A DNA stretch of 64,000 bases from Raphanus sativus (Eukaryota; Streptophyta; Magnoliopsida; Brassicales; Brassicaceae): contig NC_079518.1 in NCBI RefSeq assembly GCF_000801105.2, forward strand, positions 11,912,106-11,976,105, given 5' to 3'. Positions 44,507 to 56,030 of the stretch are shown here, one piece after another (the stretch's first letter is position 1; each line of letters opens with the position of its first letter). The notes beneath the pieces were generated by a model. The model was not told the DNA's origin. It saw only the letters and a program-made list of their open reading frames with translations, and searched no databases. A program made the translations under genes and the position numbers.

Positions 44507-45412
44507 CAGTGCCGGTCTAATGTTTAACAATGCCCTAATCCAATTTTAAAACTATGCTTTTTAATATTTTGTATTGAAATTATAAAAAAAAACTAATATA
44601 AAAGTAATTTAAAATTTGAACTAAAACAGTAAATATAAAACATTAAAATATACTTTTTTGCATTTTTTCATGTAAAAGCATTCATTAAATAAATATAGTC
44701 AATTCTTATAACAGTTTTGATCGATAACAAAATCAGTTTAGGTAATCTCTTAAATAACATGTTATACTACTAATAACTATTTTTACCTTTTAAAATTTTT
44801 TTATATGTGATGATCGATATTCTTATATTCTAAAATGCACACTAAATAATTTATATTTTTCATATAACAATCATTCTTTAAAAAACAAATATTATAGTAG
44901 GCGATCTAATCTATTTTGACATTGATTCTTGTAGAATAATAATTCCATAAATAAAATACCACTAATTATGTTCGAATGAATATCACTTTAAAGAAATTTT
45001 CAGTATTTGAATTATGCCTTCAAAATATCATAAGTAAAAATGCCTTCAAAATATCATAAGTAAAAATGCCCACTAAATAATTTATATTGTCATATAACAT
45101 TCATTCTTTAACAAAAAAATATTATAGTAGGTTTTCTAATCTATTGTGACATTGATTCTTGTAGAATATTAATTCCATAAGTAAAATACCACTATTTATG
45201 TTCGAATGAATATCATTTTAAAGAATTTTTCAGTATTTGAATTATGCCTTCAAAATATCATAAGTAAAAATGTCCAATAAGTATAGTTTCAATTAAAAAA
45301 TCTTATAAAAATAATTTATCTATATAGTAACAAAAATTTATAGAAAATATGCCCTTTTAAATTGGATGCCCTAATCGATGGCTTGGGTGGCTTCCCCTCT
45401 GGGCCGGCCCTG
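44507..45412. mobile_element. hAT-type non-autonomous element
   Basis: It starts CAGTGCCGGTCTAATG and ends GGGCCGGCCCTG (inverted CAGGGCCGGCCC). Near-identical 8-bp duplications CGTATGGC (44499-44506) and CGTCTGGC (45413-45420) flank it. An internal segment of about 200 bp is tandemly repeated (from 44860 and again from 45068). Length 906 bp, no ORF. Confidence 0.8.
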
Positions 45413-46740
45413 CGTCTGGCGTCGTAAAAAAACAAAATTAATCATCTATCTAGCTGTTAAAGGAACAATAATGTATTATGATTGGATCCTCATGCGTTCA
45501 CGTGATTCATTCAACAAGGACTACAATCAACTGTATATGACTGACTAAAGTCTATTAAAGGTTTGCATGAATAAAGTATATTTAGCTATCGAAATAACTA
45601 GAGGTGATTGCTTTGATATAGTAATCTATTTTCTATGGTTAAGATATGGGCTGTAGCAAATAAGGATATTACCTTTTTTTAGAGTAATTTTAAAAACCAA
45701 TATAATGCATGATCTGTGATTTTAGAATTTTTTACTAAAAATTTAAGTTAAATTACTTCGTACAGCCTAACCAATCATTCTCGATAACAAAACTACTCAA
45801 AGAAATGAATTAACTATTTAGTACACAAAGTGGGGCTTATTGAATCAGGTAAAAGAATTTTAGTTTTTTACCAAATCTTCCCTTATTGCATTTAAGTAAT
45901 TAATTACAGACTTAATTCCATTTTTAATTAATTCCAAGCATTTCATTTGTTATCTTTACTAAATAAATTGACATTATTTATTACAAAAGTGCAAAATGAA
46001 ACTTATTTGTTTTCAATTGTTTTATAATATATTTTGCATTCATTCTGATTTTTTAACTATTGTATTAACTATATTTGCTATAATATTTTGACAGCATTTA
46101 TTTTATATATTAACCATAATAATTCAATAAATTTTAAACAAGTTAAGAATTCAAAATGGTTAAGAATTGTTTTTTATTTGTTCACATAAATAGTTATACA
46201 AAGACGTCTATATGAGTCTGTGTTTGCTGACAAAAAATAGACATTTAGATACATGTTCAGCTATGAGTTATTTCTTTTGGATATCATTTTTTTAAGTTTT
46301 GAAACTACGCTTCCAAATATAAATTTTGGATGTTGGTTTTGACTCGGATCTTACCAGTTTCAAATGGATTTAGTTTTGATATATATAAATCTATAATTAT
46401 CCAAAAATTAATGTATCTGAAATTGGTTCGGATATTTATACAAAAAAATAATCATATTAGCTAATTTACTTCAAGTATTTTGAATTAAAATTAAAAATAA
46501 CCAAAAATAACCAATTAACCAAAAATAATCTTATTATCTTATTTGATCAGATTCGATTTTAATATATTGAAACCTAAAAAAGTTCAAACAATTATATTGT
46601 TAATTATATTATGAAACATATAAACAGGTGCGGCCCTTGGACCAAGCGGATGAAACACAAGCTTCTGGCCGGTTTAGTTACCTAAACTATTGGCCACAAA
46701 ATCCAACAGTCTTCGTGGTCTTTTTTTGTGCACAAGTCTT
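45413..46740. other. Intergenic, AT-rich, TE-derived pieces
   Basis: No gene is seen. Words at about 45470-45560 (GTATTATGATTGGATCCTCA) and at about 46960-47060 (TTATTATGATTGGATCCTTT) are repeats of one another. The rest to 46740 is plain AT-rich DNA. Confidence 0.4.
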
Positions 46741-46801
46741 TTTAGTCTAGTGGTTGATCTAACAGGAAAATAAATTCATGTAAACAGTCCGGGTTCGAAT
46801 C
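46741..46801 (+). other. tRNA-like Pol III boxes (possible SINE or decayed tRNA)
   Basis: TTTAGTCTAGTGGTTGA resembles an A box and GGTTCGAATC (46792-46801) is a good B box, about 45 bases apart. The cloverleaf does not fold and no A-tail is seen, so a functional tRNA gene is unlikely. Confidence 0.35.
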
Positions 46802-47208
46802 TCATAAGAATCGACCACTTTTTTTAATTTTGCTTCTAGTCACTATAATGCTAGGACCAGCTCTCCATATAAAATATATAACATTAATTTTGAAAAATAA
46901 AATATCATTTTTAATAAAAAAAAAGTAAAAAATTAACATCCACATGGGTCAATTTAGTAATTTATTATGATTGGATCCTTTATGCGTTCACGTGATTCAT
47001 GCGACAAGTAGTAGGTGTATTATAATTGGATCCCTACGCGTTCTCGTGAGTCATCCAACAAGGACCGCGATGATCTGTAAATTAATAGACTAGCCAAAAA
47101 AACATTAATAGACTTTAATCAGTAATATACATAGATAATTAACTAAACTGCTATTAATCAGATAAACATAGATAGACTTTAATCAGTATGCGATGATCTG
47201 TAAATTAG

Positions 47209-47830
47209 TACAATAATTAACTAAACTGCGAGAATCCAACCACAATATCTAAACTATTCAAAGAAATGAATTAACTATCTAGTACACCAAGTATTCAGCA
47301 AAATTGTACTCCATCTGTTTCTTTATATAGATAGTTTTAGCCAAAAAAAATTGTTTCATAATATAAGGTGTTTACATAATTCAATGCAACTTTTGCATTA
47401 ATTAGATATTGTGTGACCAATACAATAATACATACATTTTTATTATTGGTTGAGATTGTATATTAAATGCTACTTTTTCAAAAATAATAACTTTCTTGAT
47501 ATTGAGACTTTTAACTAAAACTACCTACAAATAAAAACAGAAAGAGTATAGTTACTATGAATATGAATAAATTTGTAATAGTATATCATGCAATTAATTA
47601 CTATTCATCTTCTTACCATTAGTTTGTTAATGTGGGTTGTTCAACAGAAGATCTAAAGTGCTAAGACTTCGATCAAGCATTTTATGCGTTAAGCTGAAAA
47701 TCACTGCCTCCATAGTACCTAGCATTTTGAACATTAGTATATATTTGATTTTAACTAGTCTACTTAAATTTTCTATAGTTCTGTCAATTAGATTTAGATC
47801 TAACGTATGAGTTGTGACCAAGTTGTTTAT
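47209..47830 (+). repeat. Upstream copy C of the MSRB promoter-distal segment
   Basis: It shares AACTAAACTGCGAGAATCCA, ATTAACTATCTAGTACACCA and CAAGCATTTTATGCGTTAAG with copies A and B. It is interrupted by a Stowaway element at 47309-47546, which copies A and B lack. Confidence 0.75.
47309..47546. mobile_element. Stowaway MITE
   Basis: Ends CTCCATCTGTTTCTTTATAT and inverted CTCTTTCTGTTTTTATTTGT with TA at 47307-47308 and 47547-47548. Length 238 bp. The matching site in copies A and B is unfilled. Confidence 0.85.
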
Positions 47831-47835
47831 ACTAT

Positions 47836-48055
47836 TATTCTGGGTCTAAAAGAGACTAGAATATTCCTAAGAAATAAACAGATAAGAAAAAGATAATATA
47901 AAACAACTTTGTAAGGCGACAGAGTGATGGTTCTAATTTCTAAGAAGATGAAGAACTGATTTTTGAGTGAGTAGAAGAACTATACAGAAAATATTTTATT
48001 TTTCTGGGTCTAAAAGAGACTCAAATATTTCTTAAGAAATAAACAGATAAGAAAA
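47836..48055 (-). repeat. Inverted partial copies of the MSRB promoter and leader
   Basis: The minus strand reads TTTATTTCTTAAGAAATATT, GAGTCTCTTTTAGACCCAGA, ATAGTTCTTCTACTCACTCA, CTCTGTCGCCTTACAAAG and then GGAATATTCTAGTCTCTTTT. These are the order and words of the MSRB core promoter and 5' UTR (48612-48790). The coding part is not copied; two promoter units lie head to tail and point away from MSRB copy 2. Confidence 0.75.
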
Positions 48056-48062
48056 AAAACTA

Positions 48063-48301
48063 CTTCCTCTCTTTTAATATGTAAGATGTTTTGGATAAAT
48101 TCTAGTATTAAAGTTATTTTTATTAAAAATTATCAGTAAAATTAAATTTAAAAATTAAATTAACCAATTAAAAAGACACTGTAATATAAGATTGGTTGTA
48201 CAATTTTTAGTAAAATCAAAAATTACATCTATTATTGAAAATATTTTATATTTTGAATCGTCAAAAATTTTCTTAAACATCTCACATTTAAAAAGAGAGA
48301 G
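48063..48301. mobile_element. Stowaway MITE
   Basis: Ends CTTCCTCTCTTTTAATATGT and inverted CTCTCTCTTTTTAAATGTGA with TA at 48061-48062 and 48302-48303. Length 239 bp. Confidence 0.8.
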
Positions 48302-48611
48302 TACAAATTTCTAGACCTAACACTGATAAATGATGAATAGATTCCCGAGAAGAAAGGAGCCATGTGGTCCCCCTAACCGCCCATATCCGACAAATGAATA
48401 AAAAGTTAGATCTACATTGAATATGGTATCCACATGTTTTACTTGCACTGAATAGAAAACAAAGAATTAAAAATTTTGCATTTTTCAATTTTTCATTGAG
48501 TGACTAACTTAAAAGAAAACTAAAACGAGTGGAGGAAAATCTGTTAGATTGTTTGATATACAGAGAGAGAATTAAACTAGTAGTTTTCGTAAAGATCTAG
48601 AAAAAGGGGTT

Positions 48612-48806
48612 TTATATTATCTTTTCTTTCTGTTTATTTTTTAGGAATATTCTAGTCTCTTTTAGACCCCCAAAAAGAAGATATTTTATGTATATATATC
48701 CGGAAACCCTTTGTAGTTCTTCTACTCACTCAAAAATCAATTCTTCATTTCTTAGAAATCAGAACATCTCTCTGTCGCCTTAAAAGCCTCTTCTTATCAA
48801 GTTATC
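48612..48806 (+). promoter_or_regulatory. Core promoter and leader of MSRB copy 2
   Basis: It contains TTTATATTATCTTTTCTTTC, then a TATATATATCC at about 48692, and a leader to the ATG at 48807. The same layout precedes copy 1. Confidence 0.6.
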
Positions 48807-49587
48807 ATGGCAACGACAGCAACATTGGCAGCTCCATTAACTGGATCTGTCCAAAAACCAGATGATGAGTGGCGTGCGGTTCTGTCTCCTGAACAATTTA
48901 GAGTTCTCAGGGAAAAGGGCACAGAGTAAGCAAGCTATACATATATTTGGCTTAAGTTATATTTTCATTGCATGTTTCTCAAAACTACTATGATTACCCT
49001 AATGTTCTAGTGGTCTCCATACTAGTCTGAGTTTTCGTCCAAGACTTATCAGACGAACAAATTGTCACTATAACATGTTATTATGTGTCCGGCTCAATAA
49101 ACACTAAAAAATAAATTCCTGAGACGGGTCTCCTAATTAATTTAATGGTTTTGGTTTAGGGCCCGATTCAAAGGAGAATATAATAAACTGTTCGACGAAG
49201 GAACGTATGCGTGTGCTGGCTGTGCAACTCCTCTTTATAAGTCCACCACCAAGTTCGACTCTGGCTGTGGCTGGCCTGCCTTTTTCGACGCTATTCCCGG
49301 TGCCATTAAACAAACTGTACGTAAACTTATTATTATGTTCTTAATGATTTTTCATTTATGTTACGTATATGTATAAAGAAGCTAGATTTGTTGTAACAAA
49401 AAAAAATATTTTCTTATATATCCATCAGCTGGAGCCAGATGGGAGAAGAGTTGAGATCACATGCGCAAAATGTGATGGACATTTAGGTCATGTTTTCAAA
49501 GGAGAAGGTTTCCCCACGCCTAAAGATGAGCGTCACTGCGTCAACAGTGTTTCTCTTAAGTTTAATTCTTCCGAAACTTCCTCCTGA
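48807..49587 (+). CDS. MSRB: Methionine sulfoxide reductase B, cytosolic type, copy 2
   Basis: Exons 48807-48925, 49160-49316 and 49429-49587 give 144 aa, with exon lengths (119, 157, 159) identical to copy 1. The protein differs from copy 1 only at I6T, S11L and Y51F. All sites are kept: zinc cysteines 58, 61, 104 and 107, C76 in GCGWPAFF, and catalytic C129 in [11 protein letters not shown]. The role is the same: repair of methionine-R-sulfoxide in cytosolic proteins under oxidative stress. Introns differ more than exons, so both copies have probably been under selection. Its 3' flank gives the empty site for the Helitron beside copy 1. Confidence 0.95.
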
Positions 49588-50124
49588 TAAATCGATGTAT
49601 ATCGATCCATTTATTGTTTGGACCAATTCACCTCTTCTAAGAGAATTCAAAAATCGAGTCTGTTGTTTCAAGAATAATTTTTTTTTCTGCTGAAATTTGG
49701 TGTGTTTTTTTTTTGAAAGCTTGTTTTCTAAAATTTGGTGTGTTTCATGAATAAATTGTACCTTTGCCGAGTATTGATGAAGCTTTTTGGTTAATAATAC
49801 GGACTTATACATGCCCACATAACAATACAGTATTAATATAAAGCACAAAAGATAAATGTCATAGTCACTAAAGCAAAAAAGTTACTAGAATTTATGCTTC
49901 CAAATATCATATATTTTTTTCTTACGAAAACGAAGCTGCTTTGGAATAATAACCGAAGTGACTAGTTCCATCTATCACTTTATTGTGAAAATACCAGATT
50001 GGCCAAACTCAAAAGTTCTTTTGCTATGTATTCATAATAACAAGTTCTACAACTTTAGACCTTTTTTGCAGTTTAAATTGATTTTAGACGATATATGTGC
50101 AACATATATTTCATCTTAACATTT
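49588..50124 (+). other. MSRB copy 2 downstream flank
   Basis: It carries the 3' UTR and a stretch matching the flank of copy 1 (33919-34210 joined to 36509-36678). No gene. Confidence 0.7.
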
Positions 50125-50980
50125 TTTTTGTCGATCAAAGTTTTATTAATTAGCCCAAAAGTTTTATTAATTAGCCCAATGGGCAATACAAATTGGTATT
50201 GGTACAACATATAGGTCCATACAGAAGCAAATAAAATTACATACCAAATTATAGAGAAACGGTTTATGATTCGTGTCTATACACGTGTAAGCATCCTGAA
50301 CCTCCATGACACACGTGTACAAACATCTTGGCCGTCAGGAAGCTTTCTCCACCGTGGTTGCGCTGCTCCGCTTCTCGCCACAGAATTGTTCCGTAAAAGA
50401 ACTTCTAGCTTCAGTCTCCAATACCAATTAAAACGACATCTCTGCTATCGCCCTACTGTGTTAATCAATCTTCACCTTCTAGAGATGAGGAACGCACTGC
50501 CGTCTCCGGTAATAGGTGAGCCGAAGAGCTTAATCCACCCCACTAAGGACTGGTTGTCGCGAAGTTACCCTACATAGCATTTAGCAGATTCTTCAATCAA
50601 GAAATATAGAGAGGGAATAAAGTTCACGCCCGAGAGTCGCTTACAGATCCGATTGAAATCGGAACTCTTATCAATCCGATCAAAACTAGATCGGAAATTT
50701 GTAATCTGATCAAAGATCAGAAGTTTATTCATCAACCCAAAGCAAAGAAAAGAAAAAACGCATGAAGATTAGCTTTGGTTTGGGTTGAAACACAACAAAA
50801 GTCGATTGAAGATGATCCTCAACCGAAAAGAGAAAACTATTTTACATCAAAACAAAAAAAAACAAAACACGGACTTTCTCTTCCTCTAATCAACTCTAAT
50901 CCTCTGAAAGATATTGTTTTTGGTAAAAGGATAGAGTTTTTGAGAGAATACTCTCTCTCTAAAAGAGGAGAGAGAAGTTC
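50125..50980 (-). mobile_element. Retroposon with A-tail and 17-bp TSD (Sadhu-like candidate)
   Basis: ATTTCATCTTAACATTT occurs at 50108-50124 and 50981-50997, and once only (36662-36678) in the paralogous flank of MSRB copy 1. The T-run at 50125-50129 is the A-tail of a minus-strand insert of 856 bp. Its 3' end has a tandem TTTTATTAATTAGCCCAA. No reverse transcriptase is encoded, so it was mobilised in trans. Size and structure recall Brassicaceae Sadhu retroposons; family membership is a guess. Confidence 0.8.
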
Positions 50981-50997
50981 ATTTCATCTTAACATTT

Positions 50998-51474
50998 ATT
51001 TTAGTCATTTCACGCAATAATCTCTTATTATACATACCAGAGCATTCTTCTTAATTACTACTATTGAAAATAATACGAGTACATATACGGCTTGGTTTTG
51101 TTCTTTTGGCGTTGGTAAACCGAAGTTAGAATCAAACCTATTGTAACTTGTATACAAACTCTTCCATTAAAATGGTACACATATTTGACCCAAAAATATC
51201 TCTAGTTGAGACAACGGATAGTCATGTAAGTGAAGTAACCCATAGTAGAAGAACTGAAGTTGGTATCGTTCTGAGAACTAGTCGACAATATATATCCAAC
51301 AAGGATATCGATTGCAAGGGATTCTGTTCTCTGTCGTTACTCCATTCAAGTTTTCCAGTTTTCTCTTAGCTAAACGAGCCTAAACATGAATTAGACATAT
51401 ATGCTTATTTGACTTTGAGGGATTCCAATTCCATAAATCCCTTGAATATTAAAGTAGAAGCATTTTTAAAGACT
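50998..51474. other. Unassigned unique sequence
   Basis: The first roughly 35 bp still match the MSRB flank. After about 51035 the sequence is not repeated elsewhere in the window. The frame at 51148-51369 has no recognisable feature. Confidence 0.4.
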
Positions 51475-52881
51475 GGGAAAATCGCATAAAAAACCCTCAA
51501 AGTGTCACTTACTAACACTTTAAATCTTGAAGTTTTTACACTAACACTTTTAACCTTCAAAGTGATATTTGTATCATAAAAAACTTTCAAATCAAAAAAT
51601 TGATCGGTTCAGCAGGTAATTTTTTAAAAATAATTTTTTAATTAATAAAATAAACAAAATAAATAAATAAAAATCCAAAAATAAATAAAAATCGAAAAAT
51701 TCTAATAAAATTTACAAAAATGGAAAAAAAATCAAAAAAATAAATTAAAATTTTAGAAAATTAAATAAATATATTAAAAATTAAATTATTTTCTAAAAAT
51801 ATTAATAAAAATAACTAAAAAGTTAATAATAAATAAGATTAAATTTAAATAGAGAAGAACTAAATAAAAAGTTCATAAATATTTTTAAAAAATGGAAAAT
51901 ATAAAATTCAAAATCCCTAGTGACGATGATGGTTTCTCACATAACCATTAACAATGACGATAATTGCCATATCTCCAACGATAGTTTCCAACATCATCTT
52001 GAAAATGACAAAACAAAATCTTTTTCAAACTTTTGAATTTTCATTTTTTTGAAATATATGAATTTTTATTTTTCTGCTTTTTTAATTTGATCTCATTTAG
52101 TTTTGAATTTTAATTTTCTAAATTTTAATTAATTTTCTGATTTTTTTCTAATTTTCTGATTTTTATTAATTAATATATAATTACATAAGAATCAAAAAAG
52201 TTTGAAAAAATCCGAAATTAATTATTATTTAGAAAATTAAAATTCAAAAATAAATGAGATCAAACTAAAAACAGAAAATAAAAAAATTCATATATTTCAA
52301 AAAAATGAAAATTCAAAAGTTTGAAAAATATTTTTTTTGTCATTTTTAAGATGATGTTGGAAACTATCATTGGAGATATGACAATTATCGTCATTGTTAA
52401 TGGTTATGTGAGAAACCATCATCGTCACTTGTGAATTTTGAATTTTGAGTTTTATATTTTCCATTTTTTTTTAAAAACTGTGAACTTTTTATTTAGTTCT
52501 TCTCTATTTAAATTTAATCTTATTTATTATTAATTTTTTAGTTATTTTTATTAATATTTTAGAAAATAATTTAATTTTTAATATATTTATTTAATTTTCT
52601 AAAATTTTAATTTATTTATTTTTATTTCTTTTTTTATTTTTGTAAATTTTATTAAAATTTTAGATTTTTATTTATTTTTGGATTTTTATTTATTTATTTT
52701 GTTTATTTTATTAATTAAATAATTATTTTTGAAAAATTACCTGCTGAACCGGTCAATTTTTTGATTTGGAGATTTTTTATGATACAAATGTCACTTTGAA
52801 GGTTAAAAGTGTTAGTGAAAAAACTTCAAGGTTTAAAGTGCTAGTAAGTGACACTTTGAGAGTTTTTTATGCGATTTTCCC
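51475..52881. mobile_element. 1.4-kb foldback element (long near-perfect inverted repeat)
   Basis: The left arm starts GGGAAAATCGCATAAAAAAC and the right arm ends with its inverse. The arms follow each other inward through CACTAACACTTTTAACCTTC, GGTTCAGCAGGTAATTTTTT and CCATTAACAATGACGATAAT to a centre near 52178, so almost the whole element is palindromic. Only about 50 bp at the centre is unpaired. No ORF of significance; the two 60-codon frames are the arms read outward. No clear TSD was found. It is probably a MULE-type long-TIR or foldback element. Confidence 0.85.
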
Positions 52882-53135
52882 ATTTAGATTTGTAAGAGTA
52901 TTAACAAGAATGCTGATGTGTCAGTTTAATAGGCACTCTCAAATCCCTAAATTAAATACCTTTCTATAACTAGAGTAACTACAAAATAATGCTATTGAAC
53001 TTACCTATTGTACATACTATTATAACTATATAATGTGATGATTAATTCATTACTACAAAGTAACACCTAATATAACAGTTTCTTTATGTGTTAAAATAAA
53101 AGATGTGCGAAATTTTACATTTTTAATGTCTTTTT

Positions 53136-53563
53136 TGTTAGATATTTATATGCAGAAGCGGGTAAACCGAAAACATACCTTAATTTGGTTTATGGATAAA
53201 CACTACTTGATACAATCGGGTAAAGGTCGGAGATAAAATCACATATGGAATTCAACCACTTGTCACAGTTCAAGTGTCTTCTAGTTATTTTTTATAGCTT
53301 TCTCTCTCTAAAACGTTTTACTCTCTCTAGTATTCTCTTTTTATTACTTCAATTGTTCTCTTGTCTTTGCAATGTATCATATTTTTAGATAACCAAGGGA
53401 TACATTGTGAACAGTCACATATGTTCAAGAAAGAGACACATCTCTTCAGTGAAGAAACACATCCATTCAATGAAGAGTTACTTAGGTTCATTTATGGACT
53501 TAACCAATAACTACCGTTTGGTATGCTGCCTAATCATGGACGCAAACCAACCATAAACTAATA
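53136..53563 (-). repeat. Copia 3' LTR
   Basis: A 428-bp LTR starting TGTTAGATATT. It aligns with the split copy at 56410-59420 with many differences, so the insertion is old. Confidence 0.8.
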
Positions 53564-54639
53564 TCTCCCACTCACACATGATAGGGAGCATATAAATTAC
53601 TAGAGAAGTCTTAGAGATCAAGCACAAGAATCCTAACTCAGATATCATACGGTAAATGAAATGCGACCTTTGTGAGTACACATGAACTTGGAAGCTAAAT
53701 TATGCACCTGTTAGGGATACATACAAGCTACAATCCCAAAAAATGTTATTGCCTTTCAGCATGTCTAGCTGTTCCCCAAACTTATTTGTCTTTTATATCG
53801 GTCTAACATACCTTATCCCTAAAGCATATGTTAGACTTCTCTCAGATCATGTGTTCATTATATCCAAACTCCAATTGAGTGATATAGTGGCTCGTCAGCA
53901 AACATATACGTCAATATAAAACTAATAGTTTTCCCTTCCAATCCCATGTCCATCTGTTCCGAACTAACTGCTTTCCTATCATGTTTCATAAAGTTAATTA
54001 TTCTATCGCCGTCGAAAAACATACTAAAGTAGCAAGCATTAGCTCTTTCTTTCAAGGACATATTTGAAGGTTCAAAGGTAACTTTGTAACCTTAAATAGG
54101 TTGATAGGAACTCACATGCGAGGGATAGGGATTAAAAATAAAATAATTGCTTGCTTTCTATATAGTCGTACATAGCACATGCTGTATAACACACATGGCA
54201 TAGTGGTTAACTCTTCTCTTAAGAGCATGTGTCATTTGTATAAACAAAATACCACTATGTGGATCAAGCTACTATCAGCTCGCTCTCTAGCGCTGGTTGT
54301 GTACTTATCCAGCTCATCCAAGTATTCATGATTCTAGGACAATCAAGATCGATACCTAAAACCATATCTCATCTTAACCTCTTGTTAAGGCGACACTGAT
54401 AATTCTTACAAGGAAAGCTCCCACTAGCGCCCAACTAATCAAGTCTCATCTCATCATTTCACTAAGAAATCTGAGGCGATTGTTCATGTGAGTGAACCAA
54501 TCTCCAACTTGGTGACACCTCTCAACATTTATGTTAAGTATTCAAATCAAGTATGGACCATTGTATATAATTATTATTTTTTAAATATCTTTGTATAATA
54601 CAGATACAATGTCACATGGCAAATATCCACTAGTACAAA

Positions 54640-56030
54640 TACTAAATTCTACGCAAACCTAAAACTCGAACATGAGTAAGAAAAACATCTCTAGGAATGG
54701 GCTTAGTAAATAGATCAGCTACCATTCTATGCGTAGATAGTACTTAAGGACCACTTCTTTCTTTGTCACAATGTCTCTCACACTATGTTTAATTTCAATG
54801 TGCTTTGTCCTTCCATGATACTTGGGATCCTTCATATAAGCAATACAAGCTTGACTGTCACAATGAATAGTCACAGGACATGAAGCCTCCGTAGTGACTT
54901 GTAAACTTTGTAAGAATCTTCTCAGCCATACAACCTATTGCACTGATGCTGAACATGCAATGAACTCAGCCTCCATCATTGTTAAAGCTGTGCTAGATTG
55001 CTTTTTGCTACTCCAAGTATTGGATCCATTAATCAACAAGAAAGCATATCCCGAAGTTGATCCATATCACCAGTCCAATCGGCATCTGTATATCCTATGA
55101 ATCGTAAATCACTTCCTTGATAACACAAAGAATAGTCCATTGTCCCCTTCACTGCCATCCAGTGTTTCTTTCCAGGATTTGACTGGTAACGACTTATCAA
55201 GCCTACCGCATAACAAATATCTGATCGAGTGCACATCATAGCATATATAAAGCTGCCTATAGCACTAGAGTATGGTACTCCTTCCATATCACTTTTCTCA
55301 TCGCTGGTCTGAGGGAACATCTGTAGGCTTAGGCCTTCACCTTTAGCGATTGGAGTTTCAATCATATTACTATTAAGCATCTTAAACCTTTTAAGGATTG
55401 TACGAATGTATGACTCTTGTGACAGAGCTAATAATTTCCTTGTTCGATCTCGGTGTATTTTAACACCAAGGACATAGTTTGCTTCTCCCATATCCTTCAT
55501 CTCAAATTAGGATGATAACCATTGCTTAACAATTATCAGAAACTCCATGTTATTTCCAGCCAACAAAATGTCCTCGACATATAGAGAGAGAGAATTACAA
55601 AATATTGTCCAGTTCTCTTGACATAGACACAGTGATCTGCACTAATCATCGTAAATTCATAAGATGTTATAGCTCGATAAAAACGAAGGTACCACTATTT
55701 AGAAGATTGTTTTAAACCATATATGCAACGTTTGAGTTTGCAAACTTTGCGCTCCTGGCCTTTTTTCACAAAGCCAACAGGTTGTTCCATGTAAATTTCT
55801 TCTTCTAATTCTTCGTTAAGAAATGCAGTCTTAACGTCCATTTGATGTAATTCTAAATCTAATCCGGAAACTATGGCTAAAATAAGGCGAATTGAGGCAA
55901 ACCTCATCACTGGTGAAAATGTTTCCTCATAGTCTATACCCTCTTGTTGGATATATGCTTTTGCTACCAAGCGAGCCTTATACCTGTCGATGGATCCATC
56001 CACCTTTCGTTTGATCTTGAAAATCCATTT
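54640..56030 (-). pseudogene. Copia pol remnant: reverse transcriptase and RNase H
   Basis: Reading the minus strand, 56003-55695 has KARLVAKAYIQQEGIDYEET, MDVKTAFLNEELEEEIYMEQ and KRCIYGLKQSSK. That is the start of the Copia RT domain, ending in a stop where WY normally follows. 55500-55033 has MGEANYVLGVKIHRDRTRKL, PYSSAIGSFIYAMMCTRSDI and FIGYTDADWTGD. 54980-54650 has the RNase H end (HCDSQACIAYMKDPKYHGRT, KHIEIKHSVRDIVTKKEVV). Stops and frame changes separate these, so there is no functional polyprotein. Sequence from 53564 to 54640 is the 3' untranslated part without clear coding. Confidence 0.85.

Noticed and set aside
46741..46801. tRNA gene
   Set aside because: Only A- and B-box-like words; the acceptor stem and cloverleaf do not form.
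50266..51020. Plus-strand frames of 103 and 81 codons as genes
   Set aside because: They lie inside the retroposon 50125-50980 on the opposite strand and resemble no protein.
53858..54061. Minus-strand 67-codon frame as a separate gene
   Set aside because: It lies in the non-coding 3' part of the Copia element and has no similarity to other proteins.
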